From assembly GCA_900239685.1 (NCBI GenBank), contig OENT01000669.1, positions 19,619-83,618 of the forward strand: 64,000 nt of DNA. The letters are read 5' to 3'. The stretch comes from Rotaria macrura (lineage: Eukaryota > Rotifera > Eurotatoria > Philodinida > Philodinidae). Positions 48,304-60,673 of this stretch are shown in pieces; position 1 is the first letter of the stretch, and each line of letters opens with the position of its first letter. The position numbers were made by a program, and so were the translations under genes. The notes under the pieces were generated by a model. The model worked only from the letters and a program-made list of their open reading frames with translations. It was not told the DNA's origin and made no database searches.

Positions 48304-49287
48304 TTATTTTCTCTTATGACTCATAGTTCGATATGTAATTTGATCAAGATCAACACCTTTGCTTCCCGGTTTCAACTGCCATATCAAGTATCCATTTTTC
48401 AAATATCTTTTTTCAAGCATAATATTATAACCATACTCTTCAGCTAAATATTTAGCTGTAACAATAAACTCTTGTCGTATTCCAATGCCGTAAGTGCTTT
48501 TCATTGCTTTTCCAATTTGTTCATAACTTCTCTTCCAATCTTCGAAGAAATTGTAAATCATTTCATTTGGTCCAGTCATACGATGCAAAAAATTCTTCGG
48601 TAAAACTTGTTGAAATGATAAAATATTAAATCCTGCACGAAAATTTGTACTAAATACTAATGCTTCGATTATGCACGAATGATCTATTTGTTTACGTATG
48701 ATATTAGCTACCCAAATGCGTCCTAATGGATCGGATGTACCTTCAATAAGAATACCATTGACATTTAAATAATTACACACAAATACATGAGAATCACGAC
48801 ACTCTGATTCAAGCTCGTATTGTCTCAATACATTGAAGGCACGTATTAGATTGATAGTTTCCATGCGTCCTGTTCTCGTATCTACTTGCAATGGAAGATT
48901 GAATCCTCCTTGTCGAAAATGAGTTATATCATCGATGAAATTTTGAGCTTCTCGAACACGTTTGTTATCGATTTCAACGCCAATGACGAATAGATGAGGA
49001 TTGTAACGTCTGAATCGTTTTGCACTTTCCAATGTAGTGATAGGAGTATGTCCGAAGCCCAAATCAATGTAACTATGTTCTTCACTCATTATCAAATAAC
49101 GACAATACATCGTAACAAAATTATCTACACGACGAAGACGATTTTGTGTTGTTTTGCCACGAGTTTCTGTTCCAACAGAAGCTCTAGAATATTTGTTGAA
49201 CAATATCGAACTCAGTGACATATTAATCGCTCGACTGTTTCGTATGAGATAATTTTCTTTCAAGCTTAATATAAAATTAAAAAACAA
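48304..49287 (-). CDS. Bacterial-type class I SAM-dependent methyltransferase
   Basis: A single uninterrupted frame of up to 327 residues. The conserved N-terminal block YSRASVGTETRGKTT followed by NRLRRVD precedes the Rossmann core. Motif I is YIDLGFGHTPITT (about residues 73-85), and the end of strand 2 is VIGVEID with the acidic Glu105 that would bind the ribose of SAM. DITHFRQGGFNLPL and RAFNVLRQYE follow, then a C-terminal half including GPNEMIYNFFEDWKRSYEQI. The N-terminal block is characteristic, to my knowledge, of methyltransferases in actinobacteria and some other bacteria. Substrate is unknown. Two starts are possible: ATG at 49287, or ATG at 49221, which begins MSLSSILF and lies nearer the conserved block. 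The first 22 residues are hydrophobic/basic and could be 5' leader. No intron is present and no partner gene lies nearby. Horizontal origin is inferred. Confidence 0.82.
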   Translation of the reverse strand: MFFNFILSLKENYLIRNSRAINMSLSSILFNKYSRASVGTETRGKTTQNRLRRVDNFVTMYCRYLIMSEEHSYIDLGFGHTPITTLESAKRFRRYNPHLFVIGVEIDNKRVREAQNFIDDITHFRQGGFNLPLQVDTRTGRMETINLIRAFNVLRQYELESECRDSHVFVCNYLNVNGILIEGTSDPLGRIWVANIIRKQIDHSCIIEALVFSTNFRAGFNILSFQQVLPKNFLHRMTGPNEMIYNFFEDWKRSYEQIGKAMKSTYGIGIRQEFIVTAKYLAEEYGYNIMLEKRYLKNGYLIWQLKPGSKGVDLDQITYRTMSHKRK

Positions 49288-51287
49288 AACGACAATATTT
49301 TAAACTCAAATTGAACCTTTCATTTGCTTCTTTTTCTTCATAAATAATAGTTCTTAAGTAGTTGAAATCATTTTCTCAACGGTGTTGTTCTCAAAAATAA
49401 AATTTCAAACAACTCCGATGACAAAATAAACACATGTCCGCCTTGAATACAAGATGATGATGAGAATTCATTACTTACGAGTGTTGTCAATAAGCAAATG
49501 AATTTTTTTTTTCAAAGATCTAGTTAGATATTAAATAGACTTTTCTAGATCATTTCAATCTTTTGTAAGAATTATTTCGAAATTACAAATGAAAAGCCTA
49601 GAATTTTAACTGCATGAGTTACTTAAGTTTACTTTTATGTTCTGTTGTAGAAATAACTTGACTATGTCATGTCACATTTCGTAATTTCGTAACTTTTTTT
49701 CTTTTCCCTTGTGCCATAACAACATATAAAAAATGACGCATATTTCATCCATGCTGTGTGTTTTTTTTTAATCTATTCATGAATACATTGAATAATGACT
49801 TGTTTTTATTCTCATATATTAATCGACGACGAGATCATATTCAATAACAAAAACACTCTTCACCATTCAAAAGATTGCTTTATACTTCAGCCATCACCGG
49901 AGATGTAAATAATGTAACTTATATTTATATTGTGTCCGACTCGCTCCTTTCCCCTTCGTCGAGACTCTAGTTAAACTCCTGACTAAATCTTATTTAGTAC
50001 ACATGAAGTTTGATTGAAATACGTCCAACAGCATATATTGATGTGATGTTAACTTCTTGTGATTTAGTTTCAAAGCCGAAAGAATTTTATAGTGAAATTA
50101 ATCGTATTTTTCTCTATAGAATTACATGGATTGCAACTGACTCTTGTGTAAAAAATCTTCTTAAAAATTATTCTCTCAGTGTTCAATCCTTTAGAAATAA
50201 CTACTGAGATTCAAACACTACTGAAGTTTATTGGAGTCTATTGTTTTGCAGTAAAACTTTCGGTATACAAGCAAATACGTTGACAAACATTCCAACTTTC
50301 AATATCGAAATTCGATAGAAAAAATACTAACAGTAATTTTATAGGCTTTGCAAAGATTCTCTGATTTCTCTGAAAATTAAAAAAAAGTTCTTAATTTCTC
50401 AGTACATTTCACGAAAGAGTAAGAAGCTTTGAATCTTAAGAATTGATTGTAATTGTTGATGATATATACACAATGACAGTATTTGCAAAATGAACTTTGC
50501 CAACAAGTTAGTCATGTCGAAATTGAGAAATTTTTAAAATGTCAATAGTGATAAACAAAACAATGTATCTTCTGTGAGATGAAAATTCAAATGAAATATG
50601 ATGTGTATTGGTGAGTATAATCATTGCAATCAGCAACGTAGAAGTTCATATTATTGTCTGTTTCAATCAAAAGACGATATAAACACGATTCAGCGTATTC
50701 TGTGTATGTAGTCGAGATGTTTAGGACTATAGAAGAGCTGTAATTAGAATCTGTCAGAGAACCATAGTTCTGGCACGCTTGAGTTCGAATATTAAAAAAT
50801 GTCTTTTAATCCGATTCGACACCAGTTAAAGTTGTCATTTTAGTATTTCTATATGTCTATTTCGGGTAGACTTTCTAGTTATAGTACATTTTTCAATTAG
50901 AATGTAATTATTTTGACCGTCCAACTTTGGTGAGAGTTTAGATGGAATATCTGTAAACATGAGTAGACTTGTTTCAATTGAGAAAAAAATTACAATAAAT
51001 TAATTGTCATTGAAGATAATCCATAATTAATCAACGCTAAGTTAGCTTCCATCAAATGACAGTATATCTTTCAATATGTGCAAAGTAATGAAAGTTAGTG
51101 TCGCATAGTCTGACACGTACGAAATGGGTATACTTTTGATTTTTAGATTTATTCAACTTAATATTCGTTTCTGTGTCTTTGAAAATGAACTATCTTATTT
51201 CGTTCTATCCGAATGAAACAATAGATGTAACTTTGCATCGATCAATGATACGACAGAGAAATCTTTGTCGCTGCCACTTATCGGATA
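49288..51287. other. Intergenic stretch, nothing recognised
   Basis: AT-rich upstream region of the methyltransferase gene. No coding-like frame, repeat or RNA gene was recognised. Confidence 0.35.
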
Positions 51288-51404
51288 GTGTGTAACAGAG
51301 CTCCGCGAGACAACCTACAAGGTGTCCCGTCCCGCCTACTTTTGTCATATCCTAGATCGAGAAGTACAGGCCGGTTCTCGTAGGAAAACATTGGAAATTA
51401 CCTG

Positions 51405-51545
51405 AAAATGGAAGCAGTATTCTGGTCAGAAAACTGTCATACTTTTTTGGTATATTCCAGCCAATTTCTATTCTTTCCGGCAGGGACTGACCGGAAATTA
51501 TCGGGGAAAAATCCGATCATTTTCTGGTCGGAATACTGCTTCAGT
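51405..51545. repeat. Inverted repeat inside the hAT-type element
   Basis: AAGCAGTATTCTGGTCAGAAAA (starting 51412) pairs with TTTTCTGGTCGGAATACTGCTT ending at 51543. The surroundings share TTCCGG-rich words. The true borders are unclear. Confidence 0.6.
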
Positions 51546-51776
51546 GTTCCGGTGTTTCCCATATTTTCCTGCGGGAGACAACTGTTTTGCCGCATCTTTT
51601 CTGCCGGTTCCTGCAGTATCCAGTAGTCGGAATGATAGAGCTGGGATGTAGGCAACTCTTTTTTTCTGGATATACGCTTGAAAAAACGTAGCTAGTTTAC
51701 ATTTTCTTTTTTAATGTGAATTTTTCTCGGTTCATTAGGAGGGATATAGCCATTGATATTATAATGATTTTTATAG

Positions 51777-52130
51777 ACTCTTCCTTGAATTATTTTTATT
51801 TAAATAAATAGAATAAAACACAATTATGACGTTTTGACAATCGAAGTTGTCTTCTTCAGATGATGATGTACATGAATGTATAGGTATTCTTTTTATTTTC
51901 TTTTATATTATGATGGTGGGACGGCAAGAAGGTGAAACTGGTAGGATATATGGACTATTTGCCTTCTTCCTCCATCCTATTGTCATACTATATAAAAGAA
52001 AAAAAAACGAATACCTATACATTCAAGTACATCATCATCTGAAGAAGACAACTTCGATTGTCGAAATGTCACAATTGTGTTTTATTCTATTTGATTTAAA
52101 TTTAAATTTAAATAATTTAAGGAAGAGTAC
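51777..52130. repeat. Near-perfect palindrome with ~140-bp arms nested in the hAT-type element
   Basis: The arms share ACTCTTCCTT, GAATAAAACACAATT, then GACAATCGAAGTTGTCTTCT and TCAGATGATGATGTAC, followed by GAATGTATAGGTATTC, with few differences. The loop is about 51915-51985. The arms are less diverged than the host element's inner ends, so insertion was probably recent. Confidence 0.85.
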
Positions 52131-52410
52131 ATAAAAAAACATTAAAACATGTTTTTATGTGAATGATTTCTTTTACTATCGATCTGTTTAAAAATTAGAT
52201 GTCGCACAACTGCGATACATGTAAGATAATGTGTGAAAACTCTGTGCCTTATAAACTTGGCGGGACGCTTTAGTAAATTCATCTTGTCCCATCCCGCAAG
52301 CGATTCAAATTTCAGTTCCGTCCCGTCCCGCAAAATTCGCCATCTCTTGTCCCGTCCCGGGACGGGACTAGGCGGGATTGTCCCGCATCCTGCGGAGCTC
52401 TGGTGTGTAA

Positions 52411-53849
52411 TGGTTTTGTCTGAGTGGAAGCTGAACTTGTAAACTATACGGCGGAAGTATTAAATAGAACGCATGTGCACACATTAATATAAACGAGTTT
52501 CTATTTCTCTGTAGTATCCGAAAAATTCTTCACTTAAGAAGGATACATGAATTTTTTTCTAGTTTAGTTTTTGAAATCTTCTGTCAGCCACAGTGTTCAA
52601 TGTTTTGCTATATAGTGAAAAAACAATCTTTCTCTTACAATGTGTGAATACAGTTTATAAATGTACATTTACAATATGAATCAAGTTCATATCTAATTAC
52701 AATGATGTCTTTTTTCATGAACAACGTAGTTGATTATCAAGAACCAAGTCCCAAGATCTAGAGAATCGCGTTGATTATAACATCCGAATATTTAATTCTT
52801 GAATGACGCACATTTGTATCCATTAATAATAGTACGTATTTCTATCATAATATTTAGTATCAGCGAATATTATTTTGAATTCAGATTCAAACTCTTGTTT
52901 ATATGAATCAATGTATTATGGACCACCCGTAATGAAAACAATAATAGATGATTTCTGAGAGACAGTTGATAAAGAAAAAAGTTAGTAGATTGATTATGTA
53001 TTAAATCGATATGGTGACTGAAGCTGACCTGTTTATAATATATATTTTCTCGTGATAACTCGTTGATGTTCTTTCGAAACCATATTTGAAGAAATCTATC
53101 ATTGAAAATGGATGTGAACTTTCTTTGTATATCACTTTCAGTCATGTGAGTATTTATATTCAAGAATTATCGATGTTCTGTACTGAAATAAGATTACTGT
53201 TGGTTGTCTTTGATGGTATCAGTTTCAAGAATGGTACGGGAAGTAGTGTCGACATCTCCACATTTTCGGATATGTGATATAGCTCATTCAACTACAGTGA
53301 ACAAATGCTAAGTGGAATTGGTGTACAATTATGAATATAGTCTTTGCATATTTCGCGACGACGAACGATTGATCTTATTAATTGTCTTGAGCATCGATTT
53401 CTGCATTATCGAATCGAGTTGAAAGTGTTTAAAGTCTATCTCGCATGAGGCACGCGTTTGAGTGTGAACGTGGGTTCCACTGAATTGTGAGTATGGATAA
53501 TAGAGGGTCTTCACAAACACTCACATGCGAGTCATACGAGGAAGAATAGACTATGTCTCTCGGTCATATTTATTTTTGAATAAAAATTTTAAAAGTTTTG
53601 AGGTTTCGACTTCCAATGTTTCGTAACCTTATCGTTTTTATTATTCAATGGATTCTTATCATATTAATAATACATGAGGGTGACGTGCTTTGTTTATTTA
53701 TCCCATGTTATCACACTATATATTTTTTGTCTATAAATCACACCCTTATACTCATCGTTGCTTTTTTTCCATTGATTCATGAACCAAAGTAAACAAGTGG
53801 TGCGTATTTAAGTGAGTTGTTTCAGAAGTAATTAATATCATTCTACACA
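52411..53849. other. Upstream region of the VWA gene, nothing recognised
   Basis: No convincing gene. A frame at 53598-53792 (+) is strongly hydrophobic but has no further support. Confidence 0.35.
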
Positions 53850-56384
53850 ATGCTCCGAATCAAACAAGATTCATTCTATTCTAAAAAGCGAACAGGAAAA
53901 CAATTTGTGCCGTTAAAACAAGTGACTGTCGAAGCCTACATTAAATCGTTTGCTGTTGATGTAACTATCAAACAAATTTTTCGAAACGATGAAACAAAAC
54001 CAATTGAAGTAGTATTCTGTTTTCCAATAGAAGAAAAAGCAGCTATCTACTCATTTGTTGCTCAAATTGATGATCGGCAAATTGTTGCACAATTAAAAGA
54101 AAAACAAGAAGCGCAACGAGAATATATCCGTGCTCTTCGACAAGGTTATGGTGCATATTTATTTGAACAAGATGAAAAATCGCAAGATAACTTTATTATT
54201 AATGTTGGCGCATTACAACCTGGTGAAGAATGTCATATTTCTATATCATACGTGTCCGAATTGGATCTCGTTCAAAATGGAAAAACAATTGAATTTGTTG
54301 TTCCAACTACTATAGCACCTCGATACAATCCGGATAAACGTGGTATTAGTTCGCCAGCTAGAACAAATTCTAAATACGTTCAAACCACTCCGTACACGAT
54401 TGAATTTCGTTGTCGTGTAGAGAAAATCAATGTTTCTCATGTCAGTTCACCGTCACATCCGATTCAAATAGATCTTAGCCAAGAGAATCTCTATGCCATT
54501 GAATTTAGCCAAAACAATACTCATCTTGATCGAGATATCTTGCTAGATATTGAACTAGCCACTAATCACCTCAATACAATTGTTGCAGTGGAGCCAGGTG
54601 CGATTATGACTTCATTTACACCGACCGAAGAAGATTGTCAATTGGCGATGAACAATCTAAAGACGACAAATGAATTTATTTTTATTGTTGATTGTAGTGG
54701 ATCAATGAATGATGATAACAAGATTGGATTAGCACGTGAAGCTATGCTACTCTTTCTTAAGAGTCTTCCAGTTAACTGTCATTTTAATATCATTCGATTT
54801 GGGTCATATCATGAGACATTATTTACAGATGTTACGGCTATTTATGATGAAGAAAATGCTCGAAAAGCTGAACAGTTAATCAATCAATTGCAAGCAAATT
54901 TAAAAAGTACTCAATTGGTATGTTTCAACGATTTTATCTTAAACAATTGAATCAATTTTCTTCATTTTAGTTAAAGCCACTGAAATGGTTAGAAGAGCAT
55001 CCTCCTAAACAAAATCGAGCACGGCAAATATTTCTGATAACTGACGGTGAAATTTCAAATGTGAATGAAGTACTTGATCTTTGTCGTTCAATGGCTACTT
55101 CAACACGCATCTTTTCATTTGGTGTCGGCCATTCACCGAGTCGTTCACTTGTTAAAGGTCTTGCTAGAGCTACCAATGGACGTTTCGTTTTTATTCCACC
55201 GAAAACTAGCGTCGATATTTATGTTGGTGAACAGTTACAAAAAGCACTTCAATCTTGTATCACCAACATACAAGTGAACTGGAATGTGGGTACTAATGTG
55301 ATGAATGCACCAATAAAAGTACCACCGGTCTATGCTAATAGCCGTCTAATTCTCTATGCACTTGCCAATGATTCAACGTTTGTTTTCGATCCTAATTTCG
55401 TATGTTGAGCTACATACGGATAAAAGTCGATTGAGTCAAGCAAAAATTGATTGCACACCGATAGTAAGCGTCAATAAGATGATTGCTCGACTTGCTGCGA
55501 AAGCACTCATTCTCGAATTGCAACACTCGAAACTACAGTCATTGGTCGAGCCGAACAATACAGGTTTACTACAACGTCTATTTCCAAAAAAGTTCCCACC
55601 ACCACAATCAGTAACAACCATAGACGAGAAGAAAGTCACAAAGAAATCTATTATAGAACTTTCACTCAAGTATCAAATTCTAAGTCCACATACGGCTTTT
55701 GTCGGAATTGAAACCCAAACAAATGGCAGCAATGCTGATATGGTCTTGCGCGAAGTACCAATTCAAATATCAACTGACGACCATCACTTAATGAAAAAAT
55801 CTTTTGCTAGTTATGATACTCCGGATCTGTCGTCTTTTATACCTGACATTGATGATGAGAGTCTCAGTGTTTGTTGTGAGCTCGGCTTATCTTATGATCC
55901 CAAGTCATTATGTGCTTCAGTCTCATCCCTATTCTATAACGATGACGACTTACAGAATGAGCTTGATAGCTTATGTCTCGATACTGATGCTTCAATGCCA
56001 TTATATACCCCAGATTCCTCTCCTTTTAGCATGTCAAGCCAGCATTCTTCATCTAATAATCGAAAAGATGAAAAATGGCCTACAGGTGATCAAAATATTG
56101 TTCGCTACTTAATCAATGAGCAAAAATTCAATGGTTTATGGAATTTAGATGAAAACGATGTTAAGAACTTGACTGGAAAACCCTTAGCAAGCTTTTCCTC
56201 AGACACTAGTAGAGAAATTCTTGTTTCAGCTATTGTTGTTGTTGTACTCGAAACACGTTTCGCCATGTTGTCAACAATGTGGCATGGCATAGTTGAAAAA
56301 GCTCGCCAACAGCTTCTCGATCTATTCGACAACGATCTTAAACAACTTGAATCATTATTTGAAAATATTCGTCAACAATTTTGA
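53850..56384 (+). CDS. VIT and von Willebrand factor A domain protein (VWA5A-like), one frameshift
   Basis: Exon 1 (53850-54917, 356 codons) and exon 2 (from 54971) join in phase over a 53-bp GTATGT...TTTTAG intron. The N-terminal VIT domain (about residues 15-140) includes VTVEAYIKSFAVDVTIKQIF, FCFPIEEKAAIYSF and GALQPGEECHISISYVSEL. The VWA domain starts near 275 with the metal-site motif DCSGSMN (Asp281, Ser283, Ser285) and continues LKPLKWLEEHPP and FLITDGEISNV. In this family the next part is VELHT...KVARLAAKALI-like. It is present, but in the +1 frame after about 55395: frame A ends in TGA at 55406-55408, while frame B runs open to TAA-free 56384 with the usual C-terminal block (WNLDENDVKNLTG, ETRFAMLSTMWHG). 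A single extra base explains this. The window cannot tell a pseudogene, an allele or an assembly error apart. The product is predicted intracellular; VWA5A-type proteins are poorly characterised. AATAAA lies at about 56437. Confidence 0.85.
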
Positions 56385-59300
56385 AAGTTTTGTTCTTCTT
56401 TTTACTTAACATCACTTTTCTCGAGAATATGAAAATGAATAAAGATATTTTTTTGGTCTGTGTAAAAAAATACTAAGAGCAAAGTTAAAATTTTAATAAA
56501 TCGAGAAATATCATCAATACTGATCGATATCTTTTAATTGATCCTAATATTCATCATTCTCGCATTCATTAAACGTATGTGAGTCAACCTTCATGTTTTG
56601 TTTTCGAGTGTGAAAATGAAACGAGTATATAAGCTTTGTATTGATCTATATATATTTTCGAATAGCTATCCGGATAGCCAATATATATAGTTGTTATGTA
56701 ATGTCTATTAAAACTTTCTTTTTCTAAAAGAAGTTTCTTTTTGTCAATAGTTAGTTTTCAATACTTTTAAAAACTATTCAATCAAATTAATTGTTCATAA
56801 TTGAATTACTCTATTGTGTAAGTTGGAAATATCCAATCAAACACATTTATTCTACATTGACAAGTGAAAAAAATATTCCAAATCTATGATGAATATTAGC
56901 TGTTGCTTATCTTGAAAATTTTTCTACAAAATAGCTATTGACTGGAATGTTTAGATTAGCACTATTAATGTGTGTGAAGAATTTTCTCAACTAATGTGTA
57001 AGAAAAAAAAAAGATCTTCTCATTTCATTTCAATGACGAGCAGTAAAAATCAATCCACTAAAATATGAAATTCGACAAACTCTGTTGACCAATTGAATGA
57101 ATCCTAATCTTGAGTCATTGCCAAGATTGGTGGCTCGATCAAAACTTTGAATTGATATGAATGTCGGTAAGATGTAGATCTACAGTGAAAATTATGAAAA
57201 GACTAACGATAGTGGTAACTATGATCGTTTTTTTTTACTCTTATCTTACACATATCTGTTCGTTCTGCTGCCTTTCCTTATCTTTCTTTCCTTTTCTAAT
57301 GTCATGGGAGATATGTCATGTTAAATGATCTAAAATGATGTGTTTATACTATTGTACGATTTTTTCTCTTTTTCTTCTATTCTTTTTATACGTGTATGCT
57401 ACTGTGAACTATTAACGACACAAATAAAACACTATAACATGCGTTGCAAAAGAAATGGAAAAAATGTCAAACAGTGTTAGAGTATGTTGACGATTTCTAA
57501 TTCATGCACGTTTTTTCTTTCGATGAAAAGAGCAATGCCTGAACTGTGAATTTCGTACCAGATATATTTTGTCAAGAAGAATCTGATAACAAGGGAAAGT
57601 TCAAAACCAAGTACCTTTAAAATGAACTCTTGCAACTAGCAAAAATCTATATTGCTCAAAAATTTCCGGCTACATAGACCAAATTTAAAACAAAAATAAA
57701 TTAAAATGTACAGCAAAGACAATCTATCCATATTAATTTTGTTACAAAATTTTAAATCCATTCTTAAGTCTTTAGTCAGAGATTGAAAAAATTAAATTTT
57801 TTTGAAAGTCGGCTTTTTTATAAGAAAAAGTCAGTCTGCAAGAGTATCAGTCGTTATCTCTAGAGATAACATGCATGAACTCAAGATTTTGTTTTGTTCT
57901 ATTTACTCGAAATATGTGAAGTCTTAGAATCTGAACAAAAAATCAATGCAAAAAATAATTTTTACCATTGCAAGACGGTCAGATAATGAGAATTACCAAA
58001 TTTTTTACTCTATTTCAGAAAAAGCGATATTTCCGTAAAAAAACTTAGAAGAATTTAACATTCAATAAACCATTGGACAAAGATCTTGTTTCAGGATACG
58101 AAAATCATTATTCAACATTGGTTTTTTCATTCTCTTTCAGTATTAAAAATATCAATAAAAATAGAAAGTGACGTAATTGGATGGTGAGGTTGCACGAACG
58201 TTTTTAAGGGTACTTGATTTTGGGCTTTTTCTCATCTTCAGATTCATCCTGACAAAATATGTCTGGTACATAAATTGTAGTTTAGACATTGCTCTTTTGA
58301 TCGAAAACAAACTTGGATGGATTGTAAGTCTTCAACATCGTCCAACAGTGTTTGACATTTTTTCCATTTCTTTTGCAACGCATGTTATGTTAAAAGAAAA
58401 ACTAAATGTAGATCTACAGTGTGAGTAGGTATGTTTAAAATTTTCAAATGATTTCAAGCTTTGCACGATGTGTTTCATCCTTACTGTCCATGTTCTCATC
58501 ATTGTTTTTCTTTTCATTGCTAAAAAAACTCAATATTTCTAGAACCAAAAGCAAAGCAGGTGGCAAAGATATTAATTACGTGCTCATGTACTCTGTTCAA
58601 AATGAACAAAAAGAATCACTACAATACTTAGCAAAGATGAAAGAGATATAAAAAGTCACTGACAAATAATAAAGCTTGTAAAACAACAACCGTTTTCTCA
58701 TTGATCGATTGTTATGAATCATTCTTGATCGCTGCGAAAATTATAACAAAACTGTTCTTACTTGATGGGCCACTAATTTTTATTGCAGAAGTCGAATATG
58801 ATATTTTACAGTCATTTCATTGGTCAGACATATATCATCAATTGAATTCTTCGGTAGATAGAAAATAATAGATTGTGGCATCAGACTACATCGATAGACA
58901 TATTTACATTTGCCTTAACAGTACTTTCGTTCCGCCCAAAAGATTGCGTATAAACTGAAGCTCAAGGAGATTATTCAAATATTCTATCACTCGATAGAGA
59001 ATAGATCTCAACAAGTAGCGATATTATCAAAATTGAGTAGATTACAGCGAGAACATGAGACTCATGATATCAGGGAAAGATTAAGATTGATGATCATATC
59101 ATCAATAAGAGAATTTCTGTACTACATTGAACTGGATGATGACGACAAAAGTTGCCAATCATTTAAGCTTTGCACGTGGCAATGATAAAAAGTCGATGCA
59201 TGTGAATTCGGAATTGAAACTAATTGAAAGATAGTATAACGACAACTAATGTCTGAATACTTGCTCTTGAGCAACATTGATCTCATTCACAATGAATTTT

Positions 59301-59485
59301 CGGTGATGCTTTACAGAGTTTGTATCGATTGGATGAGCAATATATGACTTTATTTAATTCCTATCAAGACATAAACCGTTTGTAGTATGTGTAGAACGAT
59401 ACCAAGAAGAATAAAATTTTATCGTGCGGAACTTGAGGTGGAAGATGGTTCGTCTCAATTTTGGGTGAAACCATTTAGTACCAAC
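56385..59485. other. 3.1-kb stretch without a convincing gene
   Basis: Contains a 55-bp inverted repeat pair (57434-57487 and 58332-58390) and a directly repeated ATGTAGATCTACAGTG (57174 and 58405). These may mark a decayed element. The frame 58177-58428 (+) overlaps it and is hydrophobic, without motif. Confidence 0.4.
57434..58390. repeat. Separated inverted repeat, ~55-bp arms
   Basis: ATAACATGCGTTGCAAAAGA with the following AATGGAAAAAATGTCAAACA at 57436-57475 recurs inverted at 58341-58386 almost unchanged. The 850 bp between shows no gene. It could be the remains of a transposon. Confidence 0.7.
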
Positions 59486-60673
59486 CAGTGGCGTCCACGG
59501 GGCAGGGTTACCCTGCCCTGCACTACTCTGAAACAGGACAGGGTAAATCGGGGAAAGTTGCAGGGCAGGGTTGCAGCTTCATCCTGCAAAAACACCCAGT
59601 TGTTGGAATTTCCGTTTAAAAAAACTTGACTGCACAGGACAATACCAACTGGTAACCAGGAACTTCTCTACATATTGACCGCGGAACGAACATGGTAGAA
59701 TGAAGAAAATTATATAAAGTGACCATAGAAGAATGCATTAAAATTTATTGTTCAAGTATTTTTACAAAATCGTCTTCATTTTGTCTCTCAAATGTTTCTG
59801 GTTTATTTTCTTCAAACACCTATCTAGTGCTGAACGAATACAACGAATTTTATTAAGTAAAAACCAAAATATTCGACTTCAGCAACCATGAATCAACAAA
59901 AACATTGACTTCATGATGGCGTTCTCTATTGGCTATGTGGCTGTTAAAAATAAGAATAGCAATTTTGAACGTACTGGTGTCATTGGGTCTTTCATCTGTT
60001 ATCATGTAATTCGTTATGGGTCTACAAGTGGAACAAAACATTTTTTTAGTAAGATCAGCGGGAAAACATTCATATGAAAAATAAATTATCTATCTCTTGT
60101 TAGTTTTTCTCTTGCTCATTGTGGTACTCTTATTTTCCGCTGTTGTTTTTATATATTTTTTTCAACTAAAGTTGTACAGTAAGCTTGTGAGTCTAAGTTA
60201 TGCATATTGTATGATTCACTTTTCTTCTTGTTTCACGCTTACGCAGGTCGAAAGATACGGACCGTAACATCATTAAAATAGTACCGTATACGGCTCCGTA
60301 TACGGTACTATTTCTGGGCACAGTAATAAAGGATCGTATACTGTGAAAATAAGGGCGTATACGGCCCTATTTTAATGATGTTGTGGTCCGTATAACTGCG
60401 TCCCCTCAACGTTCCGTAACGGATATCCGTTTTGATTGACCTGGGTAGGTATTGTGTTATTTTGACTGGAAGTTACAACTACTGTGTAATTAACTTAGTT
60501 TAAATAAAAAATGTTCTATGGCTCAATGAGAAAAATCCTTTTTTATTTTGAAATATATCGAAAATTAAAACATAGGCAATACGTCAATTCAGCAGGATAC
60601 CCTGCCCTGTCCTGGTCAGAGGACTGAACATGGGAGAGTCAGGGTGCAAAAAGTCACCCTGTGGACACCTCTG
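59486..60673. mobile_element. hAT-type non-autonomous element, 1.2 kb
   Basis: The left end CAGTGGCGTCCACGGGGCAG and the right end GTGGACACCTCTG pair (CAGWGGYGTCCAC). Inner CAGGGCAGGGTT and ACCCTGCCCTGTCCTG also face each other. The flanks are GTACCAAC at 59478-59485 and GTACAAAC at 60674-60681, an 8-bp duplication with one change. No transposase is present. The ends differ from those of the 51.3-kb element, so it is a separate family. A small palindrome (60252-60397) is nested inside. Confidence 0.9.
60252..60397. repeat. Nested compound palindrome around CGTATACGG
   Basis: ATACGGACCGTAACATCATT pairs with AATGATGTTGTGGTCCGTAT at the outside. Inside are two smaller hairpins built on CCGTATACGG and GGCGTATACGGCC. 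It is inserted within the 59.5-kb hAT-type element. Confidence 0.8.

Larger units (their letters stand above)
51296..52402. mobile_element. hAT-type non-autonomous element, 1.1 kb
   Basis: The left end is CAGAGCTCCGC and the right end is GCGGAGCTCTG, a perfect 11-bp inverted repeat. GTCCCGTCCCGCC and GGGACGGGACTAGGCGGGA lie further in. A perfect 8-bp duplication GTGTGTAA lies at 51288-51295 and 52403-52410. Ends starting CAG with an 8-bp duplication are diagnostic of hAT elements. No transposase frame is present. The interior holds two further inverted-repeat structures (51405-51545 and 51777-52130), probably later insertions. Confidence 0.93.

Noticed and set aside
51408..51655. 72-codon frames on both strands
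   Set aside because: By-products of the inverted repeat within the hAT-type element.
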